From positions 620,001 to 684,000 of the forward strand of contig NZ_CP074346.1 in assembly GCF_018343795.1 (NCBI RefSeq): a stretch of 64,000 nt of DNA, written 5' to 3'. Both the position numbers and the translations under genes were made by a program. The notes beneath the pieces were generated by a model that ran no database searches, had not been told where the DNA came from, and saw only the letters and a list, made by a program, of their open reading frames with translations. This DNA comes from Phocoenobacter atlanticus subsp. cyclopteri (GTDB lineage: Bacteria; Pseudomonadota; Gammaproteobacteria; Enterobacterales; Pasteurellaceae). Positions 9,482 through 19,214 of the stretch are shown piece by piece (positions within the stretch are counted from its first letter, which is position 1; every line of letters starts with the position of its first letter).

Positions 9482-9763
9482 ATGACTAAATCAGAGCTTA
9501 TTGAAATATTAAGCTATAAATTACCTCAACTTCAAGTGAAGTGTGTGGAGCAAAGTGTTAAATTAATTCTAGAGCAGATGAGTGAATCTTTGGAACAAAG
9601 ACAGCGTGTTGAAGTAAGAGGATTTGGCAGTTTTTCTTTACATTATCGTCAACCACGAGTAGGTAGAAATCCTAAAACCGGAGAATCTGTAAAGTTAAAT
9701 GCAAAATATGTGCCACATTTTAAAGCAGGAAAAGATCTTAAAGAACGCGTTGATTTTAGTTAA
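9482..9763 (+). CDS. ihfB: IHF beta subunit
   Basis: 93 residues. It is half of the integration host factor heterodimer, which bends [20 protein letters not shown], the arm [20 protein letters not shown] and the conserved NPKTGE segment (about residues 64-69) identify the beta chain rather than HU or IHF-alpha. A GAGGAG-type ribosome-binding site lies directly upstream. Its position after rpsA matches the enterobacterial order. Confidence 0.93.
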   Translation: MTKSELIEILSYKLPQLQVKCVEQSVKLILEQMSESLEQRQRVEVRGFGSFSLHYRQPRVGRNPKTGESVKLNAKYVPHFKAGKDLKERVDFS

Positions 9764-9806
9764 TAAGATTGCCATAACACTTAAATAAAATAAGTAGGAG
9801 AAAAAA

Positions 9807-10088
9807 ATGAAATACATTATAGGCTTAGTTATTGTTTTTGCCATCGTGTTAGTCGCCGTTACTATTGGTGCAAATAATGATCAAATTATCTCATTTAATT
9901 ATATTTTGGCAAAAAATGAGTTACGTTTATCTAGTTTAGTTGCCATTCTGTTTGGTTTTGGTTTAATTTTAGGTTGGCTAATCACTGGGTTCTTTTATCT
10001 TAAATTAAGAGTAAAAAATATTGCTCTAAATCACAGAGTAAAACGTCAAACTAAACAAATTGATGAATTGACTTTATCGAAAGGTTAA
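9807..10088 (+). CDS. lapA: LapA, small inner-membrane protein of the lipopolysaccharide assembly pair
   Basis: 93 residues with two membrane segments (about 2-20 and 42-64), NNDQIISFNYILAKNELRL between them, and a basic cytoplasmic tail. It matches the LapA/YciS domain. The gene ends 7 bases before lapB, and the two are a standard pair. In E. coli LapA is linked to LapB in lipopolysaccharide control. Confidence 0.88.
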   Translation: MKYIIGLVIVFAIVLVAVTIGANNDQIISFNYILAKNELRLSSLVAILFGFGLILGWLITGFFYLKLRVKNIALNHRVKRQTKQIDELTLSKG

Positions 10089-10095
10089 GTAAATA

Positions 10096-11280
10096 ATGCT
10101 TGAGTTATTGTTCCTATTGTTACCAATTGCAGCATTATATGGTTGGTATATGGGACAACGAAGTGTAAAAAAAACACTAGATTTACAGAATAATAAATTT
10201 TCTCGTGATTATATGACAGGATTGAATTTTCTGTTATCAAATCAACAGGAAAAAGCGGTTGATCTTTTCCTATCTATGCTGGAAGAACAGAGTGATGAAC
10301 AAATTAATTCTGAATCTCAATTTGAAGCAGAGTTAACCTTGGGAAATTTATTTCGTTCTAGAGGGGAAGTTGATCGAGCATTAATTACACACCAGAAACT
10401 TGATAATAATTTAAATTATTCAGTAGAACAAAAGCTTTTAGTTAAACAGCAACTTGCCAAAGATTTTATGAAAGCAGGTTTTTATGATAGAGCTGAAAGT
10501 CATTATATCAAATTAATCGATGAACCAGAGTTTGCAATCCATTCGTTAACCCAATTAATGAATATTTATCAACGTACTCAGGAATGGGAAAAGGGAATTA
10601 ATGTTGGTAAAAAATTAATCAAACTCAACCCTAAAGCAGATCGAATTCCACTTTCACATTATTATTGTGAATATGCCCACATTCTTCAAAAACAAGAGAA
10701 ACCATTCGTCAATGGTTTAAACAAAGCGTTAGAAATTAATCAAAATTGTACTAGAGCTTCTATTTTGTTGGGGGATTATTATGTTTCAAGACAAAATTAT
10801 GAAAAGGCGTTACAATATTTTGAGTACATATTAATACAAGATGCAGATTATATTAGTGAAGTATTAACTAAAATAAAACACTGCTATTTATCTTTAAATA
10901 TGCCAGAAAAGTTTGAACGATTTTTACTCAAAGCAAATCAACAAAAACATAATAGTGCAATTGATATTGCACTTACTGAATGTATAGAAAAGAAAGATGG
11001 GAAAGAGTCTGCGAAAGCTAAATTGCACGAGCAAATTAAACTTTACCCAAATATGGTGACCTTTCATCGTTTTATTAAATATCAAATTGATGAGGCAGAA
11101 GGGAGTGGTCGAGAGAGCTTAATATTATTATATAAAATGGTTGGAGATAGCATTCAGCAACGACATAAGTATCTTTGTATAAACTGTGGTTATCAAGGCG
11201 CATTATTACATTGGCTTTGTCCTTCCTGCCGTAATTGGGAAACAATGAAGCCAGTACAAAGTTTAGATAATATCATTTAA
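10096..11280 (+). CDS. lapB: LapB, TPR/rubredoxin-type regulator of LPS synthesis
   Basis: 394 residues, the usual length (389 in E. coli). An N-terminal membrane helix is followed by a row of tetratricopeptide repeats (about 35-330) and a C-terminal zinc knuckle CINCGYQ...LCPSC (about 361-382). In E. coli LapB presents LpxC to the FtsH protease, so limiting lipid A synthesis. It is coupled to lapA. An uptake-sequence core (AAGCGGT) lies inside the gene near 10255. Confidence 0.92.
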   Translation: MLELLFLLLPIAALYGWYMGQRSVKKTLDLQNNKFSRDYMTGLNFLLSNQQEKAVDLFLSMLEEQSDEQINSESQFEAELTLGNLFRSRGEVDRALITHQKLDNNLNYSVEQKLLVKQQLAKDFMKAGFYDRAESHYIKLIDEPEFAIHSLTQLMNIYQRTQEWEKGINVGKKLIKLNPKADRIPLSHYYCEYAHILQKQEKPFVNGLNKALEINQNCTRASILLGDYYVSRQNYEKALQYFEYILIQDADYISEVLTKIKHCYLSLNMPEKFERFLLKANQQKHNSAIDIALTECIEKKDGKESAKAKLHEQIKLYPNMVTFHRFIKYQIDEAEGSGRESLILLYKMVGDSIQQRHKYLCINCGYQGALLHWLCPSCRNWETMKPVQSLDNII

Positions 11281-11311
11281 TAATGATTTCAAATATAAGT
11301 AAATAACGGCA

Positions 11312-12022
11312 CTAGGATAAAGCAAATTTGATCGCTTTTTTTGCTAATTCAAGGGTTGCATCAATCATATAGTGTTCACCTTTTAAATTAGGGATAAATA
11401 AAGGAATTTCAGTGCAAGCAGCAACATAAGCATCTGCCTCTATATTATCAATAAGCTTCTGAAAATCGTTCTGATAGTTTTCAACCTTACCAGCTTTTGC
11501 TCCTAAATAGATACAATCCATTAATGTATCTTGTTGTGGTTGACTAATATTGATTACCTCAAACCCACTCAATTCCAATTTCGTCTGATATAGCTTACTT
11601 TTTATCGTACCATTTGTTGCTAATATAGCTATCTTCTTTAGTTTTTGTTCTGCCGTAGTATTATGATCTTTTAGTTTTTCTACAACAGCATCAATAATAC
11701 TGATAATTGGAATGTCAATTTTTTGTTGAATTGGTTCGGCAAAATAATGAGCGGTATTACAAGCGATTAAAAGAGCCTCAGCCCCCGCCTTTTCAAGGCG
11801 AGTAGCTGATTCGATCATTTTACCTAAAGGGCTTTCATTTTTATTTAAAATGTAAGCTGTACGATCTTCGATTTGAGGGAAACTGTCAATTACAATTGGA
11901 ATATGCTCTTGATCACAATTGGCAGGGGTCAATGCCGTAATTTTACTATATAAATCTACAGTTGCCATTGGCCCCATTCCACCCATAATACCTAATCTTT
12001 TAGGTGTGGTTAGTCTTCCCAT
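11312..12022 (-). CDS. Aspartate/glutamate racemase family protein
   Basis: 236 residues. The family interconverts L and D amino acids using two cysteines, without cofactor. GIMGGMGPMATVDLY is the N-terminal signature; the first catalytic Cys is Cys88 (IACNTAHY) and the second is in the AACTEIPLF motif near residue 200. The start at 12022 overlaps the symporter stop by 13 bases, so the two are translated as a unit. This suggests the racemase acts on whatever the symporter brings in. Substrate (aspartate, glutamate or another) cannot be read from sequence. Confidence 0.85.
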   Translation of the reverse strand: MGRLTTPKRLGIMGGMGPMATVDLYSKITALTPANCDQEHIPIVIDSFPQIEDRTAYILNKNESPLGKMIESATRLEKAGAEALLIACNTAHYFAEPIQQKIDIPIISIIDAVVEKLKDHNTTAEQKLKKIAILATNGTIKSKLYQTKLELSGFEVINISQPQQDTLMDCIYLGAKAGKVENYQNDFQKLIDNIEADAYVAACTEIPLFIPNLKGEHYMIDATLELAKKAIKFALS

Positions 12023-13299
12023 TTAGACATATCCATTTCATTTTCACTTTTAGCCACGACTGTTGTACCAAGCATATCACCTACAACATTCATTGATGTA
12101 CGTCCCATATCTAGAAGGGCATCAATACCAAAAATCATTGCATAAGCAGCCGCTACAGCAGAGCCTTCTTCTATTTTTAAACCAACGCTTTCTAAAACCA
12201 TAATAAGCATAATTGCACCAGCACCTGGAACGCCAGCAGTTCCTATAGAAGCTAATACAGCGGTTATAATAATAGTTGCTTGAGCAGAGAAGTCTAAAGG
12301 AATACCAACAGCGTTAGCAATAAACATTGCACAAACACCTAAATAAATAGTTGTTCCATCCATATTTATGGTTGCCCCAATAGGAAGAGTGAAGCCATAA
12401 ACATTACGATGAATACCCATTTGATGTTCAGCGGTTTCCATTGAAACGGCAAGTGTTCCACCAGAACTACGTGTTACAAACGCAGTAACCATTGGCGGAA
12501 TAATACGTTTAAAGAATTTGAAAGGATTAAGTTTAAACAATACAGCTAATACACCATAAACAACAAGACCTTGAGTAATTAGGGCAGCATAAACGGTACC
12601 TGTCACATCTAATAGAGGACCAAATGCAGCACTGCCATTTTTTGCGAATACAGTAAATATTAGAGCAAAAACACCAATTGGAGCATACTGCATAATCCAA
12701 GCAACCACTTTAAAGATGATTTCATTTACACCTTCAAAAAAGTTATAAACAACTTCTGCAGATTTTTTAATATTTTGTTGTTCGCTTTCACGACAATGTG
12801 CTAAAGATAAACCAAAGAATAGGCAGAAAATAATGGTTGGTAATACTTTACCATTTGAAATTGCACCAAATGGATTTTTAGGGATCATATTAGTAAAAAC
12901 TTCAACTAGGGTTGGAGCCGTAGTTGTTTTTGCGACAGCATCTGCAGAACCAACAAGATTTAACCCTTCTCCCGGTGAAAAAATCTGCCCAAAAAAGAGT
13001 CCTAAGATAATAGCAAAAAATGACGTTAAAATATAAAAAGCTAAAATTTTAATCCCAATTTTACCTAATCGAGAAGGTTCAATACTGGCTGCACCTACTA
13101 CTAAGCTTGCAACAATAACAGGAAGTACAATCATCTTTAATAGACGAATAAATACATCACCAAAAGGAGAAATGTAAGGGATAATATCTTTATTATCACT
13201 AAATAAAATCCCAACAATTCCACCAAGAATTAAACCACATAGTATTCTAACAAGTAGATTACTATTAAAGTACCACGAAAATATTGATTTTTTTTGCAT
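12010..13299 (-). CDS. Sodium/proton-coupled dicarboxylate or acidic amino-acid symporter (DAACS family)
   Basis: 429 residues with the GltP/DctA/GltPh fold. LLKMIVLPVIVASLVVGAAS (about residues 53-72), the serine-rich hairpin VTRSSGGTLAVSME and the unwound helix INMDGTTIYLG are the transport-site motifs. A final conserved segment IDALLDMGRTSMNVVGD carries the substrate-binding Asp/Arg/Asn region. It is first in a two-gene operon with the racemase. Family members import aspartate, glutamate or C4-dicarboxylates; which one is not decidable here. Confidence 0.88.
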   Translation of the reverse strand: MQKKSIFSWYFNSNLLVRILCGLILGGIVGILFSDNKDIIPYISPFGDVFIRLLKMIVLPVIVASLVVGAASIEPSRLGKIGIKILAFYILTSFFAIILGLFFGQIFSPGEGLNLVGSADAVAKTTTAPTLVEVFTNMIPKNPFGAISNGKVLPTIIFCLFFGLSLAHCRESEQQNIKKSAEVVYNFFEGVNEIIFKVVAWIMQYAPIGVFALIFTVFAKNGSAAFGPLLDVTGTVYAALITQGLVVYGVLAVLFKLNPFKFFKRIIPPMVTAFVTRSSGGTLAVSMETAEHQMGIHRNVYGFTLPIGATINMDGTTIYLGVCAMFIANAVGIPLDFSAQATIIITAVLASIGTAGVPGAGAIMLIMVLESVGLKIEEGSAVAAAYAMIFGIDALLDMGRTSMNVVGDMLGTTVVAKSENEMDMSKWED

Positions 13300-13332
13300 T
13301 TAGATTTACTCCTGTTGCTTATTAAGAATAGA

Positions 13333-13377
13333 TAAATTAATTTTATTTCATAAATTAATTTTATTTCATAAATTAAT
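13333..13377. repeat. 18-bp tandem repeat, two and a half copies, upstream of the symporter gene
   Basis: The unit TAAATTAATTTTATTTCA occurs at 13333-13350 and 13351-13368, and its first 9 bases again at 13369-13377. It lies 34-78 bases upstream of the minus-strand symporter start, in the promoter zone shared with the divergent yciH. The identical copies could change number by slippage or act as a repeated regulator site. Confidence 0.8.
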
Positions 13378-13544
13378 AATTATAATGGTTAAATTATAAG
13401 GGGTATTTATCTTGATCACAAGGTAATTTTCTTATGGTAATCATAAGCTTCTTGTTTGAAGACTATTCTTGCTTTAGAATACAGGGGGTTGTAGTTCTTA
13501 TAAATACGTTTTGTAATTAAACATTATTTCATTAGGAATGGTAG

Positions 13545-13856
13545 ATGACATTAGTATATTCGACAGAATTAGGGCGAATTAAACCTCAAAAAGAACAGGT
13601 GCAATCCCCGAAGGGTGACGGTGTTGTTCGTATTCAGCGACAAACCTCAGGACGAAAAGGGAAAGGCGTTTGTGTAATTAGTGGTTTAGATCTTGAAGAT
13701 AAAGCCTTAACGCATTTAGCAAAAGAGTTAAAAAAACGTTGTGGTTCTGGTGGTTCTATAAAAAATGGGACAATTGAAATTCAGGGTGATAAAAGAGACA
13801 TTATCAAACAGTTTTTAGAGCAAAAAAATTTTAAAGTAAAACTTTCAGGTGGTTAA
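13545..13856 (+). CDS. yciH: YciH, SUI1/eIF1-like translation factor
   Basis: 103 residues. It has the SUI1 fold: VRIQRQTSGRKGKGVCVISGL, then KELKKRCGSGGSIKNGTIEIQGD and a short C-terminal strand. In E. coli YciH affects initiation fidelity and is stress-related; its role is modest. The start has an AGGA site upstream. The gene ends 3 bases before hpt, so the two are co-transcribed. Confidence 0.88.
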   Translation: MTLVYSTELGRIKPQKEQVQSPKGDGVVRIQRQTSGRKGKGVCVISGLDLEDKALTHLAKELKKRCGSGGSIKNGTIEIQGDKRDIIKQFLEQKNFKVKLSGG

Positions 13857-13859
13857 TAA

Positions 13860-14399
13860 ATGAAAAAATATCATATTGAGACGTTGTTATCAACATCACA
13901 AATAGATAATAGAATTAGAGATTTAGCACAGCAAATCAATGAATATTATCAACAAAATCAATGTAATAAATTAGTGGTTATTGGATTATTACGTGGTTCT
14001 TTTATGTTTATGTCAGATTTAGTTCGTTTATTAGATTTGCCTGTTGAGGTCGATTTTATGACAGCATCAAGCTATGGTTCTAGTATGGAGTCTAATCGAG
14101 ATGTGAAAATTTTAAAAGATCTTGATGGTGAAATAAATAGTAAAGATGTATTGATTGTAGAAGATATTATTGATACAGGCTTTACTCTTGATAAAATAAA
14201 AAAAATGTTATTGCTACGTTCACCGCATTCCGTAAAAATTTGTACATTATTGGATAAACCTTCTCGTCGAGAAGTAAATGTTGACGTTGATTGGGTTGGA
14301 TTTGAAATACCCGATGAATTTGTGGTTGGCTATGGTATTGATTATGCTCAACAGCATCGCCATCTAGATTATATTGGTAAAGTAGTAATGGATAAATAG
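13860..14399 (+). CDS. hpt: Hypoxanthine phosphoribosyltransferase
   Basis: 179 residues. It salvages hypoxanthine (and guanine) to IMP/GMP using [23 protein letters not shown] and the PRPP loop [14 protein letters not shown] (about 99-112) are diagnostic, followed by [17 protein letters not shown] near the C-terminus. It follows yciH by 3 bases and ends before an inverted pair of uptake-sequence cores. Confidence 0.92.
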   Translation: MKKYHIETLLSTSQIDNRIRDLAQQINEYYQQNQCNKLVVIGLLRGSFMFMSDLVRLLDLPVEVDFMTASSYGSSMESNRDVKILKDLDGEINSKDVLIVEDIIDTGFTLDKIKKMLLLRSPHSVKICTLLDKPSRREVNVDVDWVGFEIPDEFVVGYGIDYAQQHRHLDYIGKVVMDK

Positions 14400-14426
14400 A
14401 GTATTTTGCAAAAAAGTACTAAAAAG

Positions 14427-14458
14427 AGACCGCTTGTTGTTATGATAATAAGCGGTCT
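14427..14458 (+). repeat. Inverted uptake-sequence pair downstream of hpt
   Basis: AGACCGCTT (14427-14435) and AAGCGGTCT (14450-14458) are perfect reverse complements around a 14-base loop. It may act as the transcription end of yciH-hpt, although no clear T-run follows. Confidence 0.7.
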
Positions 14459-14503
14459 GTTAGTTGCATAATGTTTTAACCTTGAAAATAAAGTGATTTA
14501 CTG

Positions 14504-17197
14504 ATGCAGGAAATTGAAGTGATTGAGAATGTGAAAGGAAAAGATAGATTAATCCAATTTTTATTAATTGTGGTTGGAGGATTGGGGCTTTATCTTATGG
14601 TTGCTCTGTTAAGCTATAGCCCATTAGATAATAGCTGGTCAGTTTCAACTAATATCACTACAGAAGTCTTAAATAAAGCAGGTGTTATTGGGGCTTGGAG
14701 TATTGATTTATTGTTTTCAAGTTTTGGACAGGTTTCCATTATTGTTTTATTTACTTTAGTTTTAGCACCATTATATTGGCTTCTATTTGGCGTAGAATCT
14801 AAATTTGGCTGGTTGTATTTATTTTTAAAATTGATGAGCTTTATATTATTTATTGTAGGTTTATCAGGTCTATTGAATATATTATTTGTTCATTTTGGTT
14901 ATTATATCTCTGGTGGATTTATCGGTGGTATATTTAAGCAAACTATTTCATCACAAATCAGTGAAGTAGGTGCTTTGTTTGTGTCTATTTTATTTATTGT
15001 AGTTGGTTTTTATTTTTGTTTAGGAAACGTACTTACATCATTAGCGATCCATTTTTATCGTTGGTTAACTGTTGTTGAAGACGAAACACAAGCGGTTACT
15101 TTAGATCAAGAATTTGCAAAAAATTCAGAAAAATCACTAAAAACTGAAGATGTGATAATAGATGATAATATGGTTGAAAAAGAGAATGAGAAAGACGAAT
15201 TTATTACAAATCAATTAACGGATGTCACACAATTTGCACGCCCAACACCTAATATTATAGGGTTAAATAAAGCAGATGATGAAGAGCAAGTAGAACAGGT
15301 AGAAAAAGTCATACAACAACAAGAAGATGATGACTATTTTGATTTTAAGTCGACAACTACTCCTGTTAATCTAAAAGTAGATGATATTCCTAAAGTAAAT
15401 ATAAAACAACAAATTATAGATAATGCTATTGCAGATAGAGTACCTCAACAGAATGATCCAAAGGTTGGGTTTGAAGAAGAAGTTATTAAAGATATTTTGC
15501 CACAAGTACATCTTGATATTGAAAATACAGAGACAGAAGCTACATTAGAAATACAAAATGATGATATAGAAGAACCAATAAAAAATACGCCATCTATTGA
15601 AAAACAGCAAGTCGCTGTAGAAGAAAAAACGGTTAAGGTAAAAGAAAATAAACCACAATACCCAAAAGGATATGGTAATACTTTAGTTCATCCGTTATTA
15701 CAGCAACATACTAAAATACCAAAACCCACCACCCCCTTGCCTACTATTCGTTTAATGGATAAACCGCCTGTTGAAAAGCAAAAAATAACAGAGCGAGAAA
15801 TTTATGAAATTTCTACTAGAATTGAAAACGCATTGGCAGATTTTGGAATAAAAGCGACAGTTGAAGATGTTTTAATTGGTCCTGTTGTCACTCGTTATGA
15901 AATTCAATTAGCACCAGGTGTGAAATCCTCAAAAGTAATCAATATAGGTAGCGATTTGGCTAGAGCATTAATGTTTAAAGCTATTCGGATTACAGATGTT
16001 GTGCCAGGTAAACCTTATATGGGTATTGAAACACCAAATTCATATCGTGAAACAGTTTGGTTAAGAGATATTTTTGAAAGCCCTCAATTTTGTCAATCTG
16101 AGGCGAAATTACCAATGGCTCTTGGTAAAGATATTAGCGGTCAAGCTGTTGTGGTAGATATGGCGAAAATGCCACACTTATTGGTTGCAGGACAAACAGG
16201 TGGAGGTAAATCGGTTGGGGTAAATACAATGATTTTGAGCTTACTTTATAAACTGACACCTGAACAAGTTCGTTTTATTATGATTGATCCAAAAGTGGTC
16301 GAATTGAGTATTTATGACAACATTCCTCATCTATTGACACCTGTAGTCACAGATATGAAAAAAGCAGTAAACTCATTGCGTTGGGTAGTCGATGAAATGG
16401 AGCGACGTTACCTACTGTTAAAACATCTTAGTGTCCGTAATATAGAAGGATATAATGATAAGATAGAACAAGCGGAAGCAATGAAATTTCCTATACCTGA
16501 TCCAACATGGAAGCCTGGCGATTCTATGGATCAACTTCCTCCCGCTTTAGAAAAATTAAGTTATATTGTTGTTATTATAGATGAATTCTCAGATCTTATT
16601 ATGACACAAGGAAAGCAAGTTGAAGAATATATCATCCGTATTGGACAAAAAGCACGAGCAGCTGGAATACATCTAATTTTAGCGACACAACGCCCTTCTG
16701 CAGATGTTATTACAGGATTAATAAAATCAAATGTACCAAGTAGAATAGCCTTTACAGTCGCCAGTCAAATCGATTCAAGAACTATCCTAGATAAAGGTGG
16801 TGCAGAGAGTTTATTGGGACGTGGTGATATGCTTTACTCCGCAGCGGGAACCCCTGATATCATTCGTGTTCATGGCGCATTTATGACAGATAAAGATGTC
16901 GAAAGAATCACCGATGATTGGCGAGCAAGAGGAACGCCTAACTATATTAATGCTATTGTTGAATCAACCAGTAGCGATGAGCAATCAGGAAATTCTGGAG
17001 AGGGTGGCGAGTTGGATCCACTATTTGATGAGGTCGTTGCTTTTGTTATTGATTCAGGTGTGACTTCTGCTAGTGGCGTTCAGCGTAGATTTTCAATCGG
17101 ATTTCCAAGAGCGGCAAGAATATTAGATCAATTGCAAGAGCAGGGTATTCTTTCTACGCCAGATAATAGAGGAAAAAGAGAAATGTTAGCTCAATAA
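14504..17197 (+). CDS. ftsK: FtsK, septum-anchored DNA translocase
   Basis: 897 residues, close to the short H. influenzae form and far below E. coli (1329). Four membrane segments lie in about residues 18-190, then an acidic Gln/Glu-rich linker (about 200-400), then the RecA-like motor with Walker A GQTGGGKS (563-570) and Walker B VVIIDEFSDLIM. The last ~65 residues form the winged-helix gamma domain (VTSASGVQRRFSIGFPRAAR) that reads polar DNA motifs and activates XerCD. It moves chromosome termini across the closing septum. No operon partner is evident. Confidence 0.95.
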   Translation: MQEIEVIENVKGKDRLIQFLLIVVGGLGLYLMVALLSYSPLDNSWSVSTNITTEVLNKAGVIGAWSIDLLFSSFGQVSIIVLFTLVLAPLYWLLFGVESKFGWLYLFLKLMSFILFIVGLSGLLNILFVHFGYYISGGFIGGIFKQTISSQISEVGALFVSILFIVVGFYFCLGNVLTSLAIHFYRWLTVVEDETQAVTLDQEFAKNSEKSLKTEDVIIDDNMVEKENEKDEFITNQLTDVTQFARPTPNIIGLNKADDEEQVEQVEKVIQQQEDDDYFDFKSTTTPVNLKVDDIPKVNIKQQIIDNAIADRVPQQNDPKVGFEEEVIKDILPQVHLDIENTETEATLEIQNDDIEEPIKNTPSIEKQQVAVEEKTVKVKENKPQYPKGYGNTLVHPLLQQHTKIPKPTTPLPTIRLMDKPPVEKQKITEREIYEISTRIENALADFGIKATVEDVLIGPVVTRYEIQLAPGVKSSKVINIGSDLARALMFKAIRITDVVPGKPYMGIETPNSYRETVWLRDIFESPQFCQSEAKLPMALGKDISGQAVVVDMAKMPHLLVAGQTGGGKSVGVNTMILSLLYKLTPEQVRFIMIDPKVVELSIYDNIPHLLTPVVTDMKKAVNSLRWVVDEMERRYLLLKHLSVRNIEGYNDKIEQAEAMKFPIPDPTWKPGDSMDQLPPALEKLSYIVVIIDEFSDLIMTQGKQVEEYIIRIGQKARAAGIHLILATQRPSADVITGLIKSNVPSRIAFTVASQIDSRTILDKGGAESLLGRGDMLYSAAGTPDIIRVHGAFMTDKDVERITDDWRARGTPNYINAIVESTSSDEQSGNSGEGGELDPLFDEVVAFVIDSGVTSASGVQRRFSIGFPRAARILDQLQEQGILSTPDNRGKREMLAQ

Positions 17198-17239
17198 AAT
17201 GCTGTTATTCAATTGATATTATTTAAAATAGGAGTTTTT

Positions 17240-17267
17240 ACCTATTGATTTTAAAAAAATCAATAGG
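17240..17267 (+). terminator. Hairpin downstream of ftsK
   Basis: ACCTATTGATTTT (17240-17252) and AAAATCAATAGGT (17255-17267) are perfectly complementary, 43 bases after the ftsK stop. T-runs nearby are weak, so it may protect the 3' end or assist termination. Confidence 0.5.
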
Positions 17268-17356
17268 TGAAATTTACTTTTTCCCTAAAAATAATTTATA
17301 TAATCTCAAGAATGTTCTAATAATGAATTGTTTTAATACTCCAAAACATTATCAAG

Positions 17357-17383
17357 CCGTTAGTTTTTGCTAACGGTTTTTTT
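17357..17383 (+). terminator. Rho-independent terminator after ftsK
   Basis: CCGTTAG (17357-17363) and CTAACGG (17370-17376) form a stem with a 6-base loop followed by seven T (17377-17383). It reads on the plus strand and its T-run touches the stop codon of the convergent minus-strand gene. Confidence 0.8.
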
Positions 17384-17606
17384 ATTCTGTTATACCAAAT
17401 ATTTTTTTACTAAACTTCATAACAGGTTGCACTAAAATCAAAACACAAATAAATGCCGCAGGGAAAGCGAGTCCCCACGCTTTTAGCCAACGTGATAAGA
17501 AATCATCAACAAAACCAAGATTTATCCAAGTTACCCAAAGTGTCATTAGCATAGATAATAAAAAAGACATTACTGCACTATTAAATAAACGGAATTTAAG
17601 ATTCAT
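17382..17606 (-). CDS. DUF2798 family small membrane protein
   Basis: 74 residues with two hydrophobic helices (about 9-32 and 45-65). The core INLGFVDDFLSRWLKAWGLAFPAAF matches DUF2798 in its two halves. Function is unknown for the family. The start is ATG 17606 because a strong CAGGAG ribosome-binding site lies just upstream; a further in-frame start at 17654 lacks one. It is divergent from a LysR regulator 94 bases away, which may control it. Confidence 0.75.
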   Translation of the reverse strand: MNLKFRLFNSAVMSFLLSMLMTLWVTWINLGFVDDFLSRWLKAWGLAFPAAFICVLILVQPVMKFSKKIFGITE

Positions 17607-17700
17607 TGTTTTACTCCTGTAAGTTAATATTGTGGTATTGTAACAAGGTTGCAAAAAGGATAGAATAGCTAAAATTTAAAACTTAAATTCCATTTTTGCA

Positions 17701-18588
17701 ATGCTAAATAATCTTTCTTTATTTGTCACTATTGTTAAATCAGGTAGTTTTCAAAAAGCTGCTACTCAAATGAATATTCCTACTTCAACACTAACTAGAC
17801 GATTACAACGGTTAGAAGCTAGTCTTGATTGTAAGTTACTACATCGTAGCTCTAGAGGAATTAAACTCACTCAAGAAGGTGAGACTTATTTTGAAAAATG
17901 TCAGCCTATTTTGGCTATGCTTGAACAAAATATACAAGATATTCATCAACATACCACTCAAGCTAGTGGTACAGTGCGAGTATTAGCACCAATAAACTTA
18001 TCACTTTTTATGGCAAATTTTTGGTATGATTTTTTAATTAAATATCCTGACATTGATTTAATATTACAGCTGAATAATTGTAATGATAATTTACTTGAAC
18101 AAGGTGCTGATTTAGCATTAAGAACAGGGAAGCAGAATAATGCAAATTTAATTCAAAAACGTTTGGCAACAACACCGACTTGTATTGTTGCAACAAAGGA
18201 ATATTTACAAAATAATACTCCAATACATCACCCTTTAGATCTACAACATCACCATTGGCTGGTGGCTCAACCGTTATCAAATATTGTTTTGACCAATGAA
18301 AAAACCGATGAAAGGGTTCATTTAACTATTCCAAAAGCTCGTTTACAAGTAAATGAAGTTAGTTTGTGTATTGATTTAGTAAAGCAAAATCTAGGGTTGA
18401 GTTATGTGCCGGAAATTTTGTGTCAAACTGAACTAAAAAAAGGGGAATTGATTAAACTATTACCTACTTGGCAGATACCAGAACGCACTATTTATGTACT
18501 TTGGAATGAACAAAAGCAGTTACCAAAGCGAGTAAAGGTTTTGGTGGAAGAATTGGTAGCTTTTTTTGAATCTTATAGAGGCGAATGA
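17701..18588 (+). CDS. LysR-family transcriptional regulator
   Basis: 295 residues. The N-terminal winged helix-turn-helix reads MLNNLSLFVTIVKSGSFQKA then TLTRRLQRLEASLDCKLLHR; the rest is the periplasmic-binding-like effector domain of the family. Effector and targets are unknown. LysR proteins often control the divergent neighbour, here the DUF2798 gene. No ribosome-binding site is obvious before the ATG. Confidence 0.82.
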   Translation: MLNNLSLFVTIVKSGSFQKAATQMNIPTSTLTRRLQRLEASLDCKLLHRSSRGIKLTQEGETYFEKCQPILAMLEQNIQDIHQHTTQASGTVRVLAPINLSLFMANFWYDFLIKYPDIDLILQLNNCNDNLLEQGADLALRTGKQNNANLIQKRLATTPTCIVATKEYLQNNTPIHHPLDLQHHHWLVAQPLSNIVLTNEKTDERVHLTIPKARLQVNEVSLCIDLVKQNLGLSYVPEILCQTELKKGELIKLLPTWQIPERTIYVLWNEQKQLPKRVKVLVEELVAFFESYRGE

Positions 18589-18622
18589 TAACTTCGCCTC
18601 TTGGATTTACTCTAATTAATTT

Positions 18623-19198
18623 TTAAATCATTGCTAAAAAGAGTTTTAAGATAGCGGTGTTAGTGGTCAATTCAGGGTGAAAAGAGCAAGCGAGTAGGTT
18701 ACCTTGTTTGGCTAAAACAGGTTGTTCATTTACTGTTGCAAGGACTTCTACCTCTGAACTATCCACACTAGCAATATAAGGAGCTCGAATAAAGACCGCA
18801 GGAATAGGTTCTTTTATTCCTTTAATATCCAGCTCCGTTTGAAAGCTATCGACTTGACGACCAAATGCGTTACGTTGCACCGTGATATCCATCAAATTGA
18901 GGTGTGAAGGTTCACCACCTACAATATTTTTAGCAAGTAAAATCATACCTGCACAAGTGCCAAATAGCGGTCGCTTTTTAGCAAAATTTTGCAAAGCCTC
19001 GATAAATCCATAGTGACGCATTAACTTACCTATTGCAGTACTTTCGCCACCCGGTAAAATAATTCCATCAAGATCATCAAGCTGTTCGATACGTTTTACT
19101 GCTACACCGATCGCACCCAGTGACTCAACTTGGGCAATATGCTCAGTCACTGCACCTTGTAATGCTAATACTCCAATTTTTAATTGTGTATCTGTCAT
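18623..19198 (-). CDS. pdxT: PdxT, glutaminase subunit of PLP synthase
   Basis: 191 residues. PdxT hydrolyses glutamine and channels ammonia to PdxS for pyridoxal-5'-phosphate synthesis. The class I amidotransferase triad is visible: nucleophile in FGTCAGMILL (about residue 80), and His/Glu in CSFHPELT near residue 173. ILPGGESTAIGKLM is the family oxyanion segment. It follows pdxS by 16 bases on the minus strand. An uptake sequence with its TTTGCAAA arm lies inside the gene near 18965. Confidence 0.94.
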   Translation of the reverse strand: MTDTQLKIGVLALQGAVTEHIAQVESLGAIGVAVKRIEQLDDLDGIILPGGESTAIGKLMRHYGFIEALQNFAKKRPLFGTCAGMILLAKNIVGGEPSHLNLMDITVQRNAFGRQVDSFQTELDIKGIKEPIPAVFIRAPYIASVDSSEVEVLATVNEQPVLAKQGNLLACSFHPELTTNTAILKLFLAMI

Positions 19199-19214
19199 TT
19201 TATCCTCTTAGGTA

